A stretch of 64,000 nucleotides of DNA from JAVEDQ01 sp963783105 (GCA_963783105.1 CAWAMI010000004.1:1-64000), one strand, 5' to 3'. Positions 17,886 through 27,468 are shown, counted from the first letter of the stretch. The notes: generated by a model not told the origin, from the letters alone. Numbers and translations are program-made.

Positions 17886-18886
17886 GCCGCGTCGAGCCCG
17901 AATCCTGCGAGTCGGAGTCCGTGTCGGGCTTGTCGAGCACGATCCGCAGCGGCGGCTGCGCCGGCTGGCGCTGTTCGGGCAGCACGATGTGGTTCTCCTG
18001 CGGTTCGTGGCGCCGCGAGGCCGCCAGCGCCCCCGCTGCGAGCGACGACGCCCCGGACAGGACCTGGGCCCTGCGCAGCGCGCGCCGGTCCGGGTCGCGC
18101 ATCGGCAGGACGGCGTAGACGATCAAGATGACGAACAGCACGAAGGCGGCGCCGAGGAGGCCGGCGAGCAGCGTCCTGTTGACCGGCTCGGGCTCCGGAT
18201 ACGCGGGCGGCTGGGCCGGGACCTCGGCGGCCGGGGGCGTTGCGATGGCGACGGGTCGCGGCGCCGCCTGCTGAGCCGCCGGCGCGGCCGGGACGGGAGC
18301 GGGCGCGGCAGCCGGCGCGGCCGGCGCGGCCGGAGCGGCGGCAGGCGCGGCTGCGGCCGGAGGTGCGGCGGGCTGCGCCGCGGCCGGGGCCGCCGGGCCG
18401 GTCACCGGCAGCGAGCACCATGCCCACGACCAGGCGGTTCGGGTCGGCGCCGATGGTCGTCCGGTTCGCGGCGTACAGCGCCTCGCGGCCACCCGGGACC
18501 TTCAGCCGCTCGGCGATCACCGAAAGCGTGTCGCCCGAGCGCACGACGTAGCGACCGTCGGCGGGCGGCTGGGCGGGGACCGGGGCAACGGCCGGAAGGG
18601 TCAGGTCCATGCCGACGGCGAGGCGGTTGGGGTCGTTGCCGACGAGCGCGGTGTTGGCGCGGTAGAGCGCCTCCCAGCCCCCGGGCACGCGGAGCTTCAG
18701 GGCGATGCTCGAGATGGTGTCGCCCGACGCGACGCGGTAGTGGGGGGTCGCGGGCGTGGTCGGCGCGGCACTGGCGGCGACGGGGGTCGCGAGCCCGATC
18801 AGCAGTGCCAGCGCGACCGCGCGTCGCTGGCCGCGACCCGTTGCGACTGCGCGCAGAGGTGTTCCGCCATCGGTGCCAGATCGCAT
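17875..18886 (-). CDS. two-LysM membrane protein, one frameshift
   Basis: This is a paralogue of the 16461 protein with the same plan: signal peptide (ending near SAAPTTPATP), LysM 1 (YRVASGDTISSIALKL), LysM 2 (YVVRSGDTLSVIAERL), a long Ala/Pro linker, a transmembrane helix (TLLAGLLGAAFVLFVILIVY) and a cytoplasmic tail. The frame changes near 18410, between NRLVVGMVL and the Ala/Pro linker. The ATG at 18886 is preferred over the one at 18904 because a GGGGGA ribosome site lies at 18891-18896. It probably binds peptidoglycan at the membrane surface. The divergent copy suggests local duplication by inversion. Confidence 0.83.
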
Positions 18887-19075
18887 GTCGTCCCCCAAAC
18901 CCAACAGCCACCACGAAGGGGCCGGAGGCCGCCGCGGCTGGTGGCAGCGGACCTTGGACCACCGTTTCGCGAGCAGTCTGGACCGGCGCCGTCACCCATG
19001 TGGGCTAATTGGCGGAAGTCGGCGGGATTCGTCACGCCACGTCACCGGAGCCGGTCGGGCAGAGCGTGGAGGAGA

Positions 19076-19115
19076 ACGTCAGCGGCCCGGGGCTCGCGCC
19101 CCGGGCCGCTGACGT
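19076..19115 (-). terminator. strong hairpin downstream of the secreted-protein gene
   Basis: Two 18-base arms beginning ACGTCAGCGGCCCGGGGC are perfectly complementary around the 4-base loop TCGC. The element lies 15 bases after the stop of the 19131-20001 gene. No U-rich tract follows, which is common for actinobacterial terminators. It also insulates the LysM gene further along the same strand. Confidence 0.65.
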
Positions 19116-19130
19116 CCTGCTGCGCGGGAA

Positions 19131-20001
19131 CTACTTGCCGGTGTTGACGTAGCTGACGCAGTCACCCTGGTTCTTGAAGGTTGGGATGTTGAAGGTCTTC
19201 CACCCGTCCTTCTTGCACTGGTCCTTGCTGGACGGCGTCGAGGGTCGGCTCGAAGTCGTACGACTGTGATTGCCGGAGGCGCCGAACACGAGGGCGTCGT
19301 TCGCCGACTGTCAGGTTGGGATTGCTACTGCCCTGGTTGAGTCCGTAGCCGCCGAGGATCGTCGCGTCGGGGTTCGCTGCGACGATGTCACTCCATCTGA
19401 CGAAGCAGTTGAATGTCGCAGACACCTCGGGATGGGCTTGCGTGGACCACCACTTCGCCTGGCCGCCGTTGAAGGCGTCCCAGGTCTGCCACACGTTGTT
19501 CGGTCACCGGGCCCTGGTCGGTGTTGTAGACGGGCTCGTAACACGAGCGTGGTGAAGCCGCCCGGCTGCCGGCGCCGTTCGAGTCGACCTACGATGTTGA
19601 TGAGCCGTGTCCTGCTGCAAGTTCGCCGACTGCTGCGATAGGTGGAGTAGCCCATCGCGTCGATGTCCGCGAGGCGGCGTGCCGACGTGATCGTAATTGA
19701 AGAGCATACCCCTTATCGCGCGCCGGTCGGTGGTGACGAACTGGAAGCTGCCCGACGCCCAGCGGGCGGCGCGGCCGGCCCAATCCGGAAGGTCGCTGTG
19801 CTCGGCGGCGTGGTCCGGGTGTAGATGACCCAATTCTTGAGTCGGGCGGCGTGTCCTCCGCCTGCCGCGAGATGTCCGACGACTCGCTTCACGACTTGCG
19901 TCCGTCGACGGCGGCGCCGCTGATGCCGTTCCGGTCGCCGCGAATCCGATCCCGGCCGCCAGCGCGACGGCTGCCGCGGCAATGGTTCGTGCTGCTCGCA
20001 T
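19131..20001 (-). pseudogene. secreted protein of unknown function, many frameshifts
   Basis: A signal peptide (MRAARTIAAAAVALAAGIGF, cleavage near TASA) is read from the ATG at 20001, which has a textbook GGAGG ribosome site. After residue 45 the coding sense passes through all three frames about six times. The conserved pieces are SGSFQFVTTDRRAI, GGFTTLVLRA, VWQTWDAFNGGQAKWWST, NCFVRWSDIVAANPDATIL and a Cys-containing end reading NQGDCVSYVNTGK with stop TAG at 19131. The C-terminal Cys-rich ending is recurrent in actinobacterial secreted proteins of unknown function. Preservation of motifs in alternating frames favours sequence errors. Role unknown. Confidence 0.6.
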
Positions 20002-20014
20002 GGTTCCTCCCAGT

Positions 20015-20032
20015 CGACACGTCGTCGTGTCG
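20015..20032. promoter_or_regulatory. short perfect hairpin in the 5' leader of the secreted-protein gene
   Basis: CGACACG and CGTGTCG form 7-base arms around TCGT, about 5 bases beyond the GGAGG ribosome site of the minus-strand gene starting at 20001. It could be an operator or a translation-modulating hairpin. Confidence 0.3.
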
Positions 20033-20192
20033 GCGGGGATACAAGCCCCTAACCGAGGTGCTGTGCCGTTGCGAGGGCCGGTTCGTTGCGCAACCGACGC
20101 CTCAACCGCTGTGATCTGCCCACATTCGACTGACACCCGCCCAATTCGAGGAGCACACTCGTCGGCGGCAGAAACCGGCACGAGGAGGCGTC

Positions 20193-20396
20193 ATGTCCCG
20201 TGTCACCACAGGTCTCGCCGTCGGCATCCCGACGGGGGCGGCAATCCTGGCCTGGAGCGTCGTCCACGAGTTCACGACCGGCCACGAATACCCGCTGGCA
20301 CCGTCCCGGACGGTGCCCAAGGAGCGCCCGCTGATCTTCGGGCCGCGGGCGTCCGCGGAGGGCAGGACGCGCGAACTCGCCCGCCCCGCCCGCTGA
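20193..20396 (+). CDS. small single-helix membrane protein, unknown function
   Basis: This is a 67-residue open frame with a very good ribosome site (GAGGAGG, six bases before the ATG). The first half contains a hydrophobic helix (about residues 5-22); the rest is a Pro/Arg-rich polar tail. It resembles no family I can name. It is divergent from the secreted-protein gene and followed 64 bases later by a DUF1707 gene on the same strand. Confidence 0.5.
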   Translation: MSRVTTGLAVGIPTGAAILAWSVVHEFTTGHEYPLAPSRTVPKERPLIFGPRASAEGRTRELARPAR

Positions 20397-20460
20397 CGCC
20401 GCACTCCCGACAACCGCTCTACGCTCGGGGTCCGGACCAGAACGCCGGAGCGGATGTCGG

Positions 20461-20655
20461 GTGAGGCGCATGCACAGGGAGACCCGCGCGTCGGACGCCG
20501 AGCGCGAGGCCGTCGTCCAGCGGCTGCTGCGCGCGGTGCGCGACGGCCGGCTCAGCCTGGACGAGTTCGACGAGCGGGCGGCCGCCGCCTACGCCGCCAA
20601 GACGCACGGCGAGCTGGAGCACCTCACCCGAGATCTGCCGGCGAGTCTGTGGTGA
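20461..20655 (+). CDS. DUF1707 (SHOCT-like) small protein
   Basis: This 64-residue protein consists almost entirely of the DUF1707 motif: RASDAEREAVVQRLLRAV, DGRLSLDEFDERAAAAY, AAKTHGELEHLTRDLP. The domain is found at the N-terminus of many actinobacterial membrane proteins and is thought to be a small helical interaction module; its function is not established. Here it stands alone with no membrane segment. GTG at 20461 or ATG at 20470 may start it. The last 32 bases overlap the 3' end of the convergent band-7 gene. Confidence 0.85.
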   Translation: MRRMHRETRASDAEREAVVQRLLRAVRDGRLSLDEFDERAAAAYAAKTHGELEHLTRDLPASLW

Positions 20656-21523
20656 GCGCCGGCTCCGCGGTGACCGGGCCGGCCTCGGCCGGACGAGCGT
20701 CCGCCTGACGGGCCACGACCGGGCGCGTGACACCGTTCCCGGAGGGCTGGGACGGCGCGGCCTCCCGACCGGCTGCCTGCTCGAAGAAGCGCAGGAGCTC
20801 GACCGGGAACGGCATGACGAGCGTGCTGTTCTTCTCCGAGGCGACGTCGGCCACGGTCTGAAGCAGACGGAGCTGCAGGGCTCCCGGCGTCGCGCTCATG
20901 GCGTCCGCGGCCTGCGACAGCTTGTTCGAGGCCTGGAACTCGCCGTCGGCAGCGATCACGCGGGCGCGGCGGTCGCGCTCGGCCTCGGCCTGCCGCGACA
21001 TGGAGCGCCGCATCCCCTCGGGCAGCGAGATGTCCTTGATCTCCACCCGGTCGATGCTGATGCCCCAGTCCTCGGTGGGGGCGTCGATGACGGCGCGCAG
21101 CTCGCTGTTGATCTGCTCCCGGTCCGAGAGCAGGGTGTCGAGGTCGGCCCGGCCGATGACGGAACGCAACGAGGTCTGCGAGACCTGCGACGTCGCGTGC
21201 AGATAGTTCTGCACGTTGATGAGGGACTTCACCGGGTCGACGACGCGGAAGTAGACGACCGCGTCGACGCCGACGGTGACGTTGTCGCGCGTGATGGTGC
21301 CCTGCGAGGGCACGTCCAGCACGATCGTCTGAACCGGGATCTTGTACATCCGGTCCACGAACGGAACGATCAGGCACAGACCTGGCTGGCGGAGCTTCGA
21401 CTGGAGGCGCCCGAAGCGCAGGACGACGCCGCGCTGGTACTGCTGCACCATGCGGACGCCGGCGAGGACCAGCACGAGCGCGACCAGGACGACGGCGAGT
21501 ACGGAAATGCTGACGGCGGCCAT
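20624..21523 (-). CDS. SPFH/band 7 (slipin/stomatin-like) membrane protein
   Basis: The 299-residue protein has an N-terminal membrane helix (about residues 5-24) and a complete band 7 domain. Visible elements are QQYQRGVVLRFGRLQ, DRMYKIPVQTIVLDVPSQ, VGVDAVVYFRVVDPVKS, SQTSLRSVIGRADLDTLLSDR, WGISIDRVEIKDISLPEGM and the coiled-coil RQAEAERDRRARVIAADGE. Such proteins oligomerise at the membrane and organise microdomains or modulate proteases. The usual partner NfeD gene is not adjacent. Its upstream side carries the 47-bp repeat array. Confidence 0.92.
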   Translation of the reverse strand: MAAVSISVLAVVLVALVLVLAGVRMVQQYQRGVVLRFGRLQSKLRQPGLCLIVPFVDRMYKIPVQTIVLDVPSQGTITRDNVTVGVDAVVYFRVVDPVKSLINVQNYLHATSQVSQTSLRSVIGRADLDTLLSDREQINSELRAVIDAPTEDWGISIDRVEIKDISLPEGMRRSMSRQAEAERDRRARVIAADGEFQASNKLSQAADAMSATPGALQLRLLQTVADVASEKNSTLVMPFPVELLRFFEQAAGREAAPSQPSGNGVTRPVVARQADARPAEAGPVTAEPALTTDSPADLG

Positions 21524-21856
21524 GGACGGCCCCTCTCGTCCGAAATTGTCTTCACTGGTTCAACGCTCGTGGGGTGCGGGATGTGCCCATCCACGGTGAA
21601 CCTCGCGCGTGGGGGTCCGGCTGGCAACACCCGATGCGATGTTGGCCGGCGGGGGAGGTGCTGCGGGGAGTCGACGCTCGATCGGGTGTGGACCGGCAAG
21701 GGAGGTCCCTCGGGCAGTCGACGCTCGATCGGGTGTGGACCGGCAAGGGAGGTCCCTCGGGCAGTCGACGCTCGATCGGGTGTGCTGGCAGGGGTCGCCC
21801 GCGGTAGGGCTCCTCGCCCCGCGGATGGCCGCGCCCGACCCGGGTAGGCGCACGGC
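21524..21856. other. 333-bp divergent intergenic region containing a tandem-repeat array
   Basis: The region separates the band-7 gene (minus) from the quinone oxidoreductase gene (plus) and must carry both promoters. Its right half is taken up by the 47-bp repeat array at 21669-21784. A degenerate copy precedes the array at about 21625-21668. I see no gene with a credible ribosome site. Confidence 0.5.
21669..21784. repeat. tandem repeat, 47-bp period, about 2.5 copies plus one degenerate copy
   Basis: Units begin AGTCGACGCTCGATCGG at 21669, 21716 and 21763. The first two units are identical over 47 bases; the third is cut after about 22 bases. Each full unit contains the small palindrome AGGGAGGTCCCT and the GGGTGTGG core that is also found in the repeat array at 31385. 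A degenerate unit of the same layout precedes the array. Confidence 0.85.
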
Positions 21857-22792
21857 ATGAGAGCAATCGCCTACGACGCGTTCGGCGGCCCGGACGTCCT
21901 GCAGATACGGGACCTGCCCGACCCGGACGTCGGCCCCGACTACGTGCTCGTCCGGACCGCGGCGGCGGGGGTGAACCCGGTCGACACCAAGGCCCGGCAG
22001 GGCGGGCTCGAGGGCGCCTTCCCGTACGTCTTCCCCGTCATCCCGGGCTGGGACGTCTCGGGCACCGTCGAGGCGGCCGGCCCGGCTGCCGACGGCTTCG
22101 CGGCCGGGGACCGGGTCGTCGCCTACGCCCGCAAGGACTTCCTCGGCGCCGGCACCTACGCCGAGCTCGTCGCCGTGCACCTGCGCCACGTCGTCAAGGC
22201 GCCGACCCGGGTCGACCTGCCGACGGCGGCGGGTCTGCCGCTGGTCGGGCTGACCGCGCTGCAGTCCCTGGCCCGGCTGGACCTGCAGGCGGGGGAGACG
22301 CTGGTCGTGCTCAACGCCTCCGGCGGCGTCGGCACGATCGCCGTGCAGCTCGCGGCGCAGCGGGGCGTCACCGTGATCGGCGTGAACAGCGCCCGGAACG
22401 ACGACTACGTGCGAGACCTGGGCGCCGAGGCGACGATCGACTACACCGCCGGCCCGATCGCCGACCAGCTCCGCGACCTCCGCCCGGACGGCGTGGACGC
22501 GGTGGTCGACTACATCGGCGGCGACGCGCTCGAGGCCGCGCCCCAGCTGCTGCGCTCCGGGGCCGAGGGGCGCTTCTGCTCGATCGTCGACCCGGGCGTG
22601 CTCGAGCAGGGCGGCCGCTACACCTTCGTCCGCCCCGACCCGGCCCACCTCGCCGAGCTCGTCGGCAAGGTCGACGCCGGCGAGCTCCGCCTGCTGGTCG
22701 AGGACGCCCTGCCGTTGGAGAAGGCCGCCGAGGCGCACGAGCGCAGCGAGGCCGGCCGCACCCGCGGCAAGATCGTGCTCACGGTGGAGTGA
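21857..22792 (+). CDS. zinc-independent NADPH:quinone oxidoreductase (MDR family)
   Basis: This 311-residue cytoplasmic enzyme of the medium-chain dehydrogenase/reductase superfamily would reduce quinones or enones with NADPH. The N-terminal GroES-like domain contains VRTAAAGVNPVDTKAR and the nucleotide-binding domain the motif LNASGGVGTIAVQLA near residues 154-168. Zinc-ligand cysteines of alcohol dehydrogenases are absent, as expected for this subfamily. The ATG at 21857 fits the family N-terminus MRAIAYDAFGGPDVL. An aldo/keto reductase gene starts four bases after its stop, so the two form an operon. Confidence 0.92.
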   Translation: MRAIAYDAFGGPDVLQIRDLPDPDVGPDYVLVRTAAAGVNPVDTKARQGGLEGAFPYVFPVIPGWDVSGTVEAAGPAADGFAAGDRVVAYARKDFLGAGTYAELVAVHLRHVVKAPTRVDLPTAAGLPLVGLTALQSLARLDLQAGETLVVLNASGGVGTIAVQLAAQRGVTVIGVNSARNDDYVRDLGAEATIDYTAGPIADQLRDLRPDGVDAVVDYIGGDALEAAPQLLRSGAEGRFCSIVDPGVLEQGGRYTFVRPDPAHLAELVGKVDAGELRLLVEDALPLEKAAEAHERSEAGRTRGKIVLTVE

Positions 22793-22796
22793 GCCG

Positions 22797-23630
22797 GTGC
22801 TGACCCGCCCCTTCGGCTCCACCGGCGTGCGCGTCCCCGTCGTCGGATTCGGCACCTGGCAGGTTCTCGACGTCCGCGGTCGGCAGCAGGAGGACGACCG
22901 CGCCCGCGTCGTCGCCGCCGCCCTCGACGCCGGCAACGCGGGGCAGGCGATCGCCGAGGGTGCGGCACGTGCACAGACCGTCGTCGACTCCTCACCGATG
23001 TACGGGGAGGCCGAGCGCGTCCTCGGCCGGGCGCTCGAACATCGGCGGGACGAGGCGTTCGTCGCGACCAAGGTCTGGACCCCGGACGACGGCGAGGCGC
23101 AGCGTCAGGTGCAGCGGGCGCTGGACTGGTTCGGCGGGCGGGTCGACCTGTACCAGGTGCACAACCTCGTCGAGTGGCGGCGCCGGCTCGACCTGCTGGA
23201 GGGGCTGCGGGACGCCGGGCAGGTCCGCTTCCTCGGCGCGACGCACTACTCGCCGTCGGCCTTCGACGAGCTCGAGACGGTGATGCGCTCGGGCCGGATC
23301 GAGGCGATCCAGATCCCCTACAACCCGCGCGAGCGGGCCGTCGAGCGCCGCATCCTGCCGCTCGCGGCGGACCTCGGGCTCGCCGTCGTCGTCATGCGAC
23401 CGCTGGGCGGGGGCGGGCTCGTGCGTCGGTCGCCGCCGGAGGAGGAGCTCGCGGCGCTCGGCGTGACCAGCTGGGCGGAGGCACTGGTGCGCTGGGTCGT
23501 CAGCGACCCCCGGGTCACCGTCGCCATCCCGGCGACGTCCCGCCCCGAACGGGCGACCGCGAACGCCCGGGCCGGCGACGCGACCTTCGACGAGGAGCAG
23601 CGCGAGCGGGTGGCGCGACTCGCCGCCTGA
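22797..23630 (+). CDS. aldo/keto reductase
   Basis: The 277-residue NADPH-dependent carbonyl reductase has a TIM-barrel fold. The N-terminus FGSTGVRVPVVGFGTWQV is typical. The catalytic residues are visible as Y in SSPMYGEAE, K in VATKVWTPD and H in YQVHNLVEW; the C-terminal cofactor loop reads VAIPATSRPERATAN. The GTG start at 22797 follows the quinone reductase stop by four bases. The substrate is unknown. Two dehydrogenases in one operon suggest detoxification of reactive carbonyls or quinones, which is inference. Confidence 0.92.
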   Translation: MLTRPFGSTGVRVPVVGFGTWQVLDVRGRQQEDDRARVVAAALDAGNAGQAIAEGAARAQTVVDSSPMYGEAERVLGRALEHRRDEAFVATKVWTPDDGEAQRQVQRALDWFGGRVDLYQVHNLVEWRRRLDLLEGLRDAGQVRFLGATHYSPSAFDELETVMRSGRIEAIQIPYNPRERAVERRILPLAADLGLAVVVMRPLGGGGLVRRSPPEEELAALGVTSWAEALVRWVVSDPRVTVAIPATSRPERATANARAGDATFDEEQRERVARLAA

Positions 23631-23674
23631 CGGCGCCGCGCGCCGCGCGCCGAGCGCGGGGCGGCCGCGTCAGG
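23626..23674. terminator. GC-rich hairpin between convergent genes
   Basis: CCTGAC at 23626 and GTCAGG ending at 23674 bracket an imperfect GC-rich inverted repeat that includes both convergent stop codons. It is a plausible bidirectional terminator for the aldo/keto reductase and the large secreted protein. Confidence 0.4.
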
Positions 23675-26600
23675 GCCGGACGACGAAGGCGTCGAACGGC
23701 ACGTCCGCCGTCGTCGCCGCGGCCGACTTCGTCCCCAGGACCCGCACGACGATCGTGTGCCGGCCGGCGGGCAGACCGCTGATCCCGGCGTTCGTCGTCC
23801 GCCAGGCCTGGGCGGTCGCGTAGCTGTCGACCACACCGCGGTCCACACCGTCCACGAGCACGCGGGCGCGCCCGTAGGCCGGGCCGCGGGAGCCCACCCA
23901 GTCGACCCCGGTGCCGGTGAAGGTCAGCGTGACGGTGGCGTTGGCGGTCCGGTTCACCTTGAGCGATCCGCCGCTCGCGGCGGCGTTGCCGACGGTGCGC
24001 CAGCCGGAGAGGACGACCTTGCCGTTGGCCTCGTCCGTGGTGACGCTGCCGACCCGGAAGCCGTCGACGGGCACCGCGGTGCCGGACGACGCGGTCGCCT
24101 TCGTGTTCAGCACGCGGATCGTCACGGTGTGGCTCTTGTTGCTCAGCCCGCTGAACGTTCGCGTGACCGCCGCGTTGGTCGGGCTGTAGAGGTCGACGGT
24201 GCTCTTGCGGACGCCGTCCACGAGCACGTCCGCCCGGCCGAGCGACGATCCCGTGCGGGTGAGCCAGACGACCGACGTGCCGGTGAAGCCGAAGGCGGCG
24301 AGGTCCCCGGCGGTGGAACTCTGCCGGTAGGAGCCGGCGACGGCGGCGCTGTTCGCCACCGACGCCCAGCCGCCGTAGGCGATCGTGGCCGACGAATCCT
24401 GCACGGTGGTCGGCGTCGTCGACGGCGCGCGTGGGGTCACCGCGGCGCTGGCGGCCGAGGCGGCGCTGGTGCCGACGGCGTTCGTCGCCGTGATGGTGAA
24501 GGAGTAGGCGGTGCCGTTGGCCAGCCCCGGGACGACGACGCCGGTCGGCACTGCGGTCCCAGTGCCTCCCGGCGGTGCCGTCACCACGGTCGAGATGCCG
24601 CCGGGCTTCGACGTCACGGTGTAGCTCGTCGCCGGGGCTCCCGAGCCGGCCTTCCAGGTGACCGTCGCGGAGCGCGTTGCCGGCGACGGCGGCGGGCGAT
24701 TTCGGCACCCCCGGCGGCCCGGGGACGACGGCCGGGGTCGGAGCCGAGGGGGCGCTGCTGCCGACGCCGTTGATCGCCGTGACGCTGAACGTGTACGCGG
24801 TGCCGTTGACGAGGTTGGACACGGTCAGCGAGGTCGGGGGAGCGCCGCCGGCGGGGTCGGTCACCGTGGTCAGGACCCGGGCCGGGGTCGAGGTGACGCG
24901 GTAACTCGTCGCCGGGGCGCCCGCCGCCGCCGTCCACGAGATCGTCGCGCCCGCGTCCCCGGGTACGGCCGTCACCCCTGCAGGCGTGGGTGGAGGGCCG
25001 GGGACGGCGGAAACCGGCTCGGAGGCGTCGCTCGTCCCGACCGGGTTGACCGCGCGCACGGTGACCGCGTAGGCGGTGCCGTTCGACAGACCGACGATCC
25101 GAGCGCCCGGGTCGGGCGCGATGACCGGTGCGTCGCCCGGGTTCGTGGTGACGACGTAGGACGTCGCCGGCGCCCCGTCGGGGGAGCTCCAGCTGACGTC
25201 GAGCGCCCCGTCGCCGGGAACGACCTGCACGTTCGTGGGAACACCGGGTGGCCCCGGGGTCACGGGCGCGCTCGGCGTCGAGGGCGCGCTTCGTCCGGCG
25301 GCGTCGATCGCGACGACGGTGAACCGGTAGGCGGTTCCGTTGTCGAGCCCGGTCACCGTGGCCTGCACCGCGCCGCCCGCGCCCGGGGTCACCGTCGCCG
25401 AGGCGCCGCCCGGGCTCGCGGTGACCTCGTAGCTCGCGCCGGGCGGGTCGGCCTGGTCGCGGGTCCAGGTGACCGTGGCCCGCCCGTCGCCGGGCGTGGC
25501 GACCACCCCGCTCGGGACGCCCGGCGGCGGCCCGGGGACCACCGCCGCGGACGGCGTCGAGACGCTGCTCCCGGCCGCGTTGTGCGCCGTCACGGTGAAC
25601 GTGGCGGCGGTGCCGGGGGCGAGGCCGCCGACGTGGGCGGTGTAGCCGGTGCGGCCCGGAATGGCCGGCACCTCGGTCGTGCCGCCGCCGGGGGAGGTCG
25701 TGACCGTGAAGCCGTCGGCCGGGCTGCCGCCGGCGGGCTGGGCCCAGCTGACGTCGGCGGAGCGGTCCCCGCCCTCGGCGGCGACGTCGACCGGCGCGGC
25801 GGGTGCCGTGCCCGGGGTGATGCGCAGCAGCGTCGTCTGGGCGCCGACGTCGAGCGGGACGCTGCTCCCGACCGTCCGCCCCGCGGGGTCGGTGCCCGAC
25901 CCTGGACGGAAGGTGGTGACGTCCGAGTTCTGCCCGAGGTCCAGCGTGACCGGGGTGGGCGCCACCGGCAGGTCGAGCCGGTTGACCTGATCCCAGACCG
26001 ACGCCGCCCGCCAGAGCGCCAGCCAGTACGACCCGTCGCTCTTCTGCAGCAGGACCTGCCGCAGATCGGCCGGGGCGCCCGTGACCGCGTAGGCGAGGGA
26101 GCCGACGGGGTCGGCGGTCGGCGGCGCATCGTCGGCCAGCAGGGTGGTCAGGTCGCGCAACGCCGTCGCGGCCGGCTTGTAGCTCAGGTCGAAGTGCAGC
26201 AGTCCGAAGTGCGTCCCGACCTTGGTCAGGGTGACGTCGTCGACGCGGCTCTGATCGTTGCCCTCACCGACGTCCGCGAGCTCGTAGACGTAGGTGCGGG
26301 AGATCCCGAGGCGGAAGCTCTCGAGCAGCATCCGCGGCAGGTAGGTGGCGGTCGCGGCCTCCGAGGCGGGCTTGTGCAGCGACGGGGTGGCGGTTGCGTT
26401 GATCGCGTTGTTGTAGCCGTTCTCGGTGGAGAACAGGGGGCCGGTCGGGCCGGAGACGTAGGTCCTCGTGTCGGCGATCCGGGTCGTCAGGACCGACGAC
26501 TCCGGGATGTCCCCTCCCGGGTAGGGGTGGAGGTTGCCGGCGTCCACGCCGGTGATGCCGGCGAGCGATGGGGTCGTGTTCGTGCCGCCGAGGGAGGGTC

Positions 26601-27196
26601 CGAGTACCGGCAGGCCGCCGAGCTCGGGGTGCGCCTTCACGGTCGGATAGAGCTGCGCCTGGTAGGCCCTCAACGCGGCGGCCCAGCGGGTGGAGCCGCT
26701 CTTGTCGTACTCGTTGGGACCCTCGACGGACGCGGTGCTGTCGGCGAACTCGCGGGCGATCAGCGCGAGCCACCCGTTGATGTTCGCCTGGTCCGTCGTC
26801 GCGTTTTCGGTCGGTTTGGGAGCGATGAAGTCGTAGCGAACCCCTGCGCCGCGCAGGGCGTTCAGATTGGCGATCTCCGTGGGGTTCTCGACCGGTCGGA
26901 GATTGTCGCGGACGTGGCGGATACCGAGCTCCCGCAGCCGCTGGGCGACGAGCTGCGGATCGGTCGCGTAGGGCGTTTTCGGATACTGCATGTGGGTGTT
27001 GACGCCGACGCTGTCGAGGAAGCTCGACGCCGACCGGGCCTGTACCAGCGGAAACGTTGCCGCGACCGAGGACGTCGAGGGCGGACCCACCCGGCTCGAC
27101 GCGGATCCGCCGAGGGATGCCGCGACGAAGGAGCGCGAGCAGTACCGAGATCCGACGAAGGATCTTGCGAGCGGATATCCCCGGCACGCGGCGCAT
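23670..27196 (-). CDS. very large secreted clan GH-A-like glycosidase with FN3 and C-terminal binding modules, frameshifted
   Basis: The corrected protein is about 1175 residues. From an ATG at 27196 a basic/hydrophobic signal (MRRVPGISARKILRRISVLL) joins the main frame near 27125. A TIM-barrel region follows (SVGVNTHMQYPKTPY, RLRELGIRHVRDNL) with candidate acid/base E in VEGPNEYD and nucleophile E in FSTENGYNNA. Then come roughly six fibronectin type III domains, each with an NGTAY or similar signature, and two C-terminal beta modules of about 110 residues that repeat LVDGV and VRVLxTKA motifs, probably carbohydrate-binding. The frame changes near 24670. It should act on extracellular glycan; the exact GH family cannot be set by eye. 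Confidence 0.75.
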
Positions 27197-27270
27197 GGTA
27201 GGGGCCGCAAAACGCGCACGACATAGTCATTAATGCGTGGTGAAGCAGTTCGACGAAATGCAGGAAAAGA

Positions 27271-27468
27271 TCAATAGGTGAGAACGACATCGATCGGCGT
27301 CGACCCGCCGCAGGACCGGCAGACGGAGTGCCCGCGGATCTCGTCCTCCGGCTGCCGCCGCCACCAGTGGGGTGCCTCGCCGGAGACCACGACGTCGTGC
27401 GCGGTCTGCCGCGCGCAGAAGATGCAGTGCCGCGGATTGTCCGGCCAGCAGCGGGTCTTGCCCTTCAT
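27271..27468 (-). CDS. small zinc-ribbon protein, unknown function
   Basis: This 65-residue protein has two cysteine pairs, CIFC near residue 15 and CRSC near residue 50, spaced like a zinc ribbon. A conserved-looking tryptophan/arginine stretch (HWWRRQPEDEIRGHSV) lies between them. The ATG at 27468 is the most natural start because upstream codons look non-coding. It lies just upstream of the large secreted protein on the same strand. No family name can be given. Confidence 0.55.
   Translation of the reverse strand: MKGKTRCWPDNPRHCIFCARQTAHDVVVSGEAPHWWRRQPEDEIRGHSVCRSCGGSTPIDVVLTY

Noticed and set aside
21669..21784. CRISPR-like array
   Set aside because: Repeats are directly adjacent without variable spacers, and no cas genes are nearby.
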